DNA from: JASLBX01 sp035762665
GTDB taxonomy: Bacteria; Actinomycetota; Actinomycetes; Jiangellales; Jiangellaceae
Direction of reading: 5' to 3'
DNA: 64,000 nucleotides
Assembly (NCBI GenBank): GCA_035762665.1
Contig: DASTNZ010000004.1
Span: 1-64,000, forward strand
In this document: positions 59,263 to 64,000 of the stretch, in pieces
How positions within the stretch are numbered: the stretch's first letter is position 1
How the letters are laid out: the number at the start of each line of letters is the position of its first letter
Made by a program: the position numbers and the translations under genes
The notes under the pieces: model-generated
Told to the model about the DNA's origin: nothing
Databases searched by the model: none
Seen by the model: the letters and a program-made list of their open reading frames with translations, nothing else

Positions 59263-62232
59263 TCACTCTCGGTCCACTATCCGGCGTATTGTGCGCCCGG
59301 CACGGCGTTCAGCGTCGCGCAGGCGGCTTTCGAGTTGTGCAGTGCGCTCCAACCACAAGGCGGCATTCGCCGCTGTGAAGACCGAGCGCGCCTGATCGGC
59401 AAGTTCGGCGGTCACCGCCAAATCGCCGGCCTGGATGGCCACCTCGGCCTGGGCCAACAACACCCGGCCCAGGCTGAGCCGGTCACCGGAGTTGTCCGCC
59501 ACGGCTCTCGCATCACGAAGAGCGCTGTCCGCACTTGCCCACTCGTCGCGCGCAAGGTGGACCAGTCCCATGCCAAGGTGCGCGTAGGTTGTGCCTACTG
59601 GATCGCCGAGTACCGCCGTGGCACTACGTACCGCGCCGAACTCCGATTCGGCCTCGCTGAACTTGTCCTGGGCCAGGTAGAGATACCCCAGCCGATGCCG
59701 AACCTGGGCCTCTGCCCTGGTTGCACCGATCGCCAGGCTGGCCGAAAGTGCCTCGTCGAGCAATCTGGCGGCAGCCGCGTGGACTCCACGGTCCAGATGT
59801 ACCTGCGCCATGCCCTCAAGGACGTGGACTTCGCCGATGCGATCACCGGCCGCCTGCAAATCAGCTCGCGCGTTCTCGTACTTTGTCAGGGCAGCGTCAA
59901 GATGACCTTCGATGCGGTCGATGAATGCCAGGCTCCTCAATGTCAGGCCACGACCGTGCACGTCACCGATCTCGTCGAAGTAGCTGAGCGCGGTCTCGTC
60001 TTCTCGCCGACCGTCCGAAATTCGATCTTCGAAGATGGCCAGCTCGCCGCTGGAGTACCACATCGCTGCCTCCCCGCGCCGATCACCCGCAGCACGACAG
60101 ACCTCCAGCGCGATCGCGTGTGTCCGAGCCCACGAGTCGGTGTAGCCACGGGCCTCGAAAAGGGTGACAGACGTAATGGCCAGGTCCCAGCAAAGGTCGG
60201 CTTGACCGAGCTGGCCAGCGAGCTCCACTGCGGTCACCAAGTTGGCGTGCTCAGCCGCGAACCAATCCATCGGCTTGACCATCAATTCATCCACGACCCA
60301 ACTCGGGAGCGGCCACAACTCGCAGTCGGCGTGCAAGACGCTGTAATCGCCGCCGTACGAGCGGGAGTGGGCTTCCCTCGCCATGAACAGCCATGCCCGA
60401 AGAAGTCGGGTCTGCGCCTCAACCCGCTTCTCCAGCGGTATCTCGCGGGCCAGCGTCTCCTGAGCGAAGATCCGCACCAGCTCGTGCAGGCGGTACCTGG
60501 GCTGCCCACCCACCATCGCCTCGATCACGACGAGAGAGGCCTCGCTGAGCTCCTGCAGCGTGTCCGCCCCGCCATCGACGTCCGTCTCCAGCAGCGGAGC
60601 AGCGACCCACTCCGAGAAGTCAGTGGCGCCGAGCATGCTGAGCAGCAGAAGCAGTCGCTGCGCCGGCTTGGTCAGCTCCCGGTACGAGAACGCGATGCTC
60701 GCCCTGACCCCGACCCCTTCCAGCGCCAACTCGTCCAAGAGCCGCTGCTCGTTACTGAGCCGGTCCAGCATCCGGTCGATCGTCCAGTGGTGGCGCACCG
60801 AGAGCTTCGACGCAGCGATCCGCAACGCCAGCGGCAACCTGGCGCATGCCTCAGCCAGGCGCTGGGCGGCGTGGGCTTCGGTGCTGACTCGCTCCGGACC
60901 GATGACCCGCGACAACAGCGCCAGACTCGCGTCGATGTCCAGCACATCGAGCTCTACTCGCCGCGCACCGGGCACACCGGCTAGCGCCCGTCGGCTCGTG
61001 GCGATCACTGCACAGCCGGCGTCACCAGGCACGAGCGGTTCTATCTGATCGATCGCGACGACATCGTCGAGCACTACCAGGATCCGCGAACCGGACAGCC
61101 GGCTGCGGTACGCCGCGGACAGCTCGTCCAGCCGCTCCGGCAACGCCGTCGGACTCACGCCGAGCGACCGCAGGAACTCCTCAAGCACCTGCTTCGGCCG
61201 GACCGGGCGCCCGTCCACCCCGCGCAAGCGCGCGTACAGCTGCCCGTCTGGGAACAAGTCACGCGCCTGGTGCGCGACATGCAACGCAAGTGCGGTCTTA
61301 CCGATCCCACCTGCCCCGCTGATGATGATCACTTCGACGCCTTGACTCTGGCCGGTCGAGGCGTCAGTCAGCCGCGCGTAGAGCTCGTCAGTGATCTCTT
61401 CCCTGCCGACGAAGTCGGCCACGGTGGCGGGCAGCTGCCGCGGAATCGGGTGCATGACGCTCGCAGCGTCGGACACATTCAGTGCGGGATCGTTGGTCAG
61501 GATCGCCCGCTCGAGGGCGGCGAGCTGCTCGCCTGGGTCGAGCCCATACTCCTCGGTCAGGACTCGGTGCGCTTCGCGGTACGCGGCTAACGCCTCCGCC
61601 TGCCGACCCGCCCGGTACAGCGCAAGCATCAGGTGCGCGTGCAAACCCTCACGTAGCGGGTGGGCTGTCACCAACTCCTTGAGCTCGCCGATCACCTCGT
61701 GGTGGCGGCCCAGCCGGAGCTCCAGGTCCAGGCATTCCTCCAGGACACCAAGCCGCTGCTCGTCCAGGCGCAGAACAGCTGACTGAACCACCCGGCTGTC
61801 GACTCCAGCCGCGGCCGACCCACGCCACATCTCGAGGGCACTCCGTAGCATCTTCACCGCGGCAGCAACGTCACCGCTCCGGACGGCGTCCCGGCCCGCC
61901 GCAACGGCCTGGTCGAACCGCAGCATGTCGATGGCGGTGCCCCGCACCTCGACTGCATAACCGGCCGGATAGCTGACGATGAGCTCAGCGTCGGTCCATT
62001 CGGCGAACCGGCGGCGCAGCTGCCAAACCGCCATCTGGATCTGGGCTCGCGCGGTTGCAGGCGGGTCCTCTCCCCAGACAGCCTCGATCAACCGCTCGAC
62101 CGGAACGACGCGGTTGGCTTCCAGCAGCAGGGTCGTCAGGACGATCTGCTGCCGAGGTCCTCCGACATGCCGCGGCTCGCCACTCACGAGTACTCTGAGC
62201 GGCCCGAGCAGTCGGAAGTCGAGGTCGGTCAA
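59263..62232 (-). CDS. SARP/AfsR-family regulator: winged helix, BTAD, NB-ARC, TPR
   Basis: 989 residues from TTG 62232, behind AGAGG. Residues ~1-95 are an OmpR-type winged helix (LLGPLRVLVSGEP, RLIEAVWGEDPPATAR, VWQLRRRF); ~97-245 the bacterial transcription activation domain (ALYRAGRQAEALAAYREAHR); ~272-560 an NB-ARC ATPase with P-loop GAGGIGKT (306-313) and Walker B RILVVLDD (383-390); ~690-970 TPR-like helical repeats (DEIGDVHGRGLTLRSLAFID and similar). Such proteins activate transcription when ligand or phosphorylation opens the NB-ARC. No antibiotic cluster is in view. It sits between a transthyretin-like gene (34 bp upstream) and a small secreted peptide gene. Confidence 0.95.
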   Translation of the reverse strand: MTDLDFRLLGPLRVLVSGEPRHVGGPRQQIVLTTLLLEANRVVPVERLIEAVWGEDPPATARAQIQMAVWQLRRRFAEWTDAELIVSYPAGYAVEVRGTAIDMLRFDQAVAAGRDAVRSGDVAAAVKMLRSALEMWRGSAAAGVDSRVVQSAVLRLDEQRLGVLEECLDLELRLGRHHEVIGELKELVTAHPLREGLHAHLMLALYRAGRQAEALAAYREAHRVLTEEYGLDPGEQLAALERAILTNDPALNVSDAASVMHPIPRQLPATVADFVGREEITDELYARLTDASTGQSQGVEVIIISGAGGIGKTALALHVAHQARDLFPDGQLYARLRGVDGRPVRPKQVLEEFLRSLGVSPTALPERLDELSAAYRSRLSGSRILVVLDDVVAIDQIEPLVPGDAGCAVIATSRRALAGVPGARRVELDVLDIDASLALLSRVIGPERVSTEAHAAQRLAEACARLPLALRIAASKLSVRHHWTIDRMLDRLSNEQRLLDELALEGVGVRASIAFSYRELTKPAQRLLLLLSMLGATDFSEWVAAPLLETDVDGGADTLQELSEASLVVIEAMVGGQPRYRLHELVRIFAQETLAREIPLEKRVEAQTRLLRAWLFMAREAHSRSYGGDYSVLHADCELWPLPSWVVDELMVKPMDWFAAEHANLVTAVELAGQLGQADLCWDLAITSVTLFEARGYTDSWARTHAIALEVCRAAGDRRGEAAMWYSSGELAIFEDRISDGRREDETALSYFDEIGDVHGRGLTLRSLAFIDRIEGHLDAALTKYENARADLQAAGDRIGEVHVLEGMAQVHLDRGVHAAAARLLDEALSASLAIGATRAEAQVRHRLGYLYLAQDKFSEAESEFGAVRSATAVLGDPVGTTYAHLGMGLVHLARDEWASADSALRDARAVADNSGDRLSLGRVLLAQAEVAIQAGDLAVTAELADQARSVFTAANAALWLERTAQLESRLRDAERRAGRTIRRIVDRE

Positions 62233-62266
62233 GGTCGGCCTCTAGTGCGACAAGACGCCTGGACTC

Positions 62267-62611
62267 TCACGAGCCGTTGTCGGTCGTCAGACGGCACGTG
62301 ACATTAGACGTCGGGGAAATGATCAACAGCAGGCTGACGATCTCGTCCGGATGGAAGACCCGGAAGTCCATGTGGACGCTTGACTGGAACGGCGTCACAC
62401 CCAGGCTTCCGTAGTACCGGTCCAGCTCAACCTCCAGCCGGTACTTGCCGCGCCGCTCCCCGGGCTCCGGCCAGGTCACCCGTCCCGAGAGGTCAGTGAG
62501 CTGAGAACGCAGCTTGGTCTCCTTGTCGTCCCCGTCGCGCCGAAGTGTGACCGGAATACCCTCCGCGGGCCGCCCGATCATGGCGTCCACAACATCCAGC
62601 GATACGATCAT
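62267..62611 (-). CDS. Transthyretin/HIUase-like protein lacking catalytic residues
   Basis: 114 residues from ATG 62611, behind GGGAG. It follows the 5-hydroxyisourate hydrolase fold pattern: VSLDVVDAMIGRPAEGIPVT, then LTDLSGRVTWPEPGERRGKY, HMDFRVFHPDE and SLLLIISP. In HIUase the N-terminal motif is HVLD and the end is YRGS; here these are SLDVVD-like and TCRL, and the late active-site His is also gone. So it is a binding or structural version, not a urate-pathway enzyme. It is the first gene of the unit with the AfsR-type regulator and peptide. ATG 62653 upstream is less likely. Confidence 0.7.
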   Translation of the reverse strand: MIVSLDVVDAMIGRPAEGIPVTLRRDGDDKETKLRSQLTDLSGRVTWPEPGERRGKYRLEVELDRYYGSLGVTPFQSSVHMDFRVFHPDEIVSLLLIISPTSNVTCRLTTDNGS

Positions 62612-62748
62612 GATGCTCCCGGGTAGTGAGAAGGTTGGCCCCCAACTAGGCAAGCATCATGAATATGCACGCTATCGGTCTGCTCTCCGACCACTACCAC
62701 CGGTAGGGCCCATGTCCGCCACAGTCTGGTTGCCGATGGGACGTCAGG

Positions 62749-64000
62749 TCAAGGGGTGCCCGTTGACGTTTGAAAGAAGATCCGCTCGACCACTGCACGG
62801 GCCCGCCGGGCTCGCCGCCGGTAGTCGTCGAGGAAGGTTGCCACCTCGCCAGGGCCGTACGCGAGCACTCGCGAGACGGCCGCCAGGGTGCGCACGTCGG
62901 TCGGTAGGACGTCCGACGGCCGGCCGCTGATCAGCACGAGCGCGTTCCTGATGGCATTCGCGAACTTCCACGCCTCAGCGAGTACGTCGCGATCAAGCGG
63001 GTCCAGCAACCCGGCGTCCACCGCCGCATCGAGCGCGCGGATGGTCTGCGTGGTACGGAGTTCGGGCACTGTATGCCCGTGCTTTAGCTGGATCAACTGG
63101 ACCGTCCACTCCACATCGGCCAGGCCGCCCGGTCCGAGCTTGAGGTGCATCGTCCGATCGACTCCCCTCGGCAGCCGCTCGGATTCCACGCGTGCCTTGA
63201 TCCGGCGGATCTCCCGGACTTGCACGTCGGTCGGCCCACTTCGTGGCCAGCGCAGCGTATCGATCAGCTCGATGAAGCGTTCGGCGACGAGCGCGTCACC
63301 GCAGCATGGCGCGGCGCGGAGCAGTGCCTGCCGCTCCCACACTTCTCCCCAACGGTTGTAGTAGGCCGCGTAAGAAGCCAGCGTCCGCACCAGCGGACCT
63401 TGGCGACCTTCCGGTCGCAGGTTCGGGTCGATGGTCAGCGCCGGTTCCGGGGACGGGACGGCCAGTAGCCGGCGCATCTCGTTGGCCACAGCGAGAGCGC
63501 CCTCGGTGGCCTCCTGGTCATCCGCGCCGTCCAGTGACTCACGGACGAACAGCACATCGGCGTCCGACGCGTACCCCATCTCGCGACCGCCGAGCCTCCC
63601 CATGGCGATGACGGCCATCCGGGTCAGAAGCGGCTCGCGACGTTCGCGTTCCACGGCCCGGACGGCGGTCTCGAGGGCACCGGCGAGCGTCGCCTCGGCG
63701 ACGGCGGTTAACGCCTCCCCGACCAATTCGCCCGGCAAGTGCCCAACCAGATCGGCGGTCGCGATCCGGAACAGCTCGCGCCGCCGCATGGCGCGAACCC
63801 CGCCGATCGCCGCGATCGGATCGTCGTGCCTGCGCACGCCGGCGAGCGCCTCGGCCTCCAGAGATGCTCGTGAGCGAGGCCCGAGTTCGGTGTCGTCCCC
63901 AAAGATCTTCACCGCCTCGGGCGCCCGCAGCAGTAGTTCCGTCGCGAACCGGCCAGAGGCGAGCACCCGTGCCATGCGCTCGGCGGCGGCGCGTTCGTCG
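62749..64000 (-). CDS. glnE: Glutamine synthetase adenylyltransferase/deadenylylase, C-terminal part
   Basis: The last 416 codons of a gene running in from the right edge. The nucleotidyltransferase site is visible: VIAMGRLGGREMGYASDADV with the D-x-D metal pair, then LFVRES, followed by the helical GlnD_UR_UTase-like region (LKLGPGGLADVEWTVQLIQL and HGHTVPELRTTQTI). It adds and removes AMP on the GlnA tyrosine in response to nitrogen status. glnA is on the other strand 4.6 kb away; in many actinobacteria the two are much closer. Confidence 0.96.
   Translation of the reverse strand, partial: DERAAAERMARVLASGRFATELLLRAPEAVKIFGDDTELGPRSRASLEAEALAGVRRHDDPIAAIGGVRAMRRRELFRIATADLVGHLPGELVGEALTAVAEATLAGALETAVRAVERERREPLLTRMAVIAMGRLGGREMGYASDADVLFVRESLDGADDQEATEGALAVANEMRRLLAVPSPEPALTIDPNLRPEGRQGPLVRTLASYAAYYNRWGEVWERQALLRAAPCCGDALVAERFIELIDTLRWPRSGPTDVQVREIRRIKARVESERLPRGVDRTMHLKLGPGGLADVEWTVQLIQLKHGHTVPELRTTQTIRALDAAVDAGLLDPLDRDVLAEAWKFANAIRNALVLISGRPSDVLPTDVRTLAAVSRVLAYGPGEVATFLDDYRRRARRARAVVERIFFQTSTGTP

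Overview
The window is a 64 kb piece of a high-GC actinobacterial chromosome. The evidence is pervasive GC-rich third codon positions, many GTG/TTG starts with GGAGG-type ribosome sites, ATGA/GTGA/TGATG gene overlaps, and marker families: an ANTAR regulator of the PdtaR type, the pspA-pspAA-htpX-pspAB cluster, DUF3043, DUF4191, HGxxPAAW, a Trp-operon-associated membrane protein, and adenylylated GlnA with GlnE. A lineage near Jiangellales/Propionibacteriales is my guess only. Most of the window is core metabolism and cell biology.

Layout, left to right. 1-3.7 kb: two small envelope genes, an oligosaccharide flippase and a lytic transglycosylase with a PASTA domain. 3.8-6.9 kb: polA and a divergent hotdog thioesterase. 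7.1-14.7 kb: a branched-chain amino-acid-type ABC transporter (livHMGF) convergent with its binding protein gene (livK), then a second binding protein and the antiterminator regulator pdtaR. 14.7-17.1 kb: a decayed HTH/LAGLIDADG-type gene, a tRNA-Leu(CAA) with a short variable loop, a frame-disturbed SRPBCC gene and pyk. 17.1-23.1 kb: glutamate synthase gltBD. 23.2-24.3 kb: a VIT/CCC1 transporter and a 236 bp inverted-repeat element. 24.3-32.6 kb: a long hisI-trpE-trpC-trpB-trpA-thioredoxin-lgt gene train with small membrane and DNA-binding proteins inserted. 33-37 kb: a septum-formation lipoprotein, a heterodimeric ABC exporter and a five-copy intergenic motif array. 37-39.6 kb: the phage-shock operon. 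39.7-46.6 kb: small conserved genes, a degenerate CobT-like gene, gcvT, a phosphoesterase, pepA and ddaH. 46.8-55.3 kb: lpdA-sucB, a TIGR01777 epimerase, an apparent pseudokinase, then lipB-lipA-map. 55.3-58.1 kb: DUF4191, RDD and glnA behind a textbook GlnR box. 62.7-64 kb: glnE, cut by the window edge.

Functional themes link up. GlnA, GlnE and GltBD with GlnR-like sites form a nitrogen-assimilation theme. LpdA, SucB, LipB, LipA and GcvT form a lipoic-acid/2-oxoacid/glycine-cleavage theme: two of them make the cofactor and three work in lipoyl-dependent systems. PspA, HtpX, the ABC exporter, the transglycosylase, Lgt and the septum lipoprotein concern the envelope.

The most unusual stretch lies between glnA and glnE (58.1-62.65 kb). 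It holds gene debris, including the tail of a DUF222/HNH endonuclease, and an apparent three-gene unit on the minus strand: a transthyretin/HIUase-like protein lacking catalytic residues, a 989-residue SARP/AfsR-type regulator (BTAD, NB-ARC, TPR), and a previously easy-to-miss 49-codon gene for a secreted peptide. The mature peptide is almost entirely a tandem duplication of a nine-residue unit ending DSNKWD, and a strong terminator follows it. I propose, as inference, that the peptide and the TPR regulator are a signal/receptor pair or an AfsR/AfsS-like pair.
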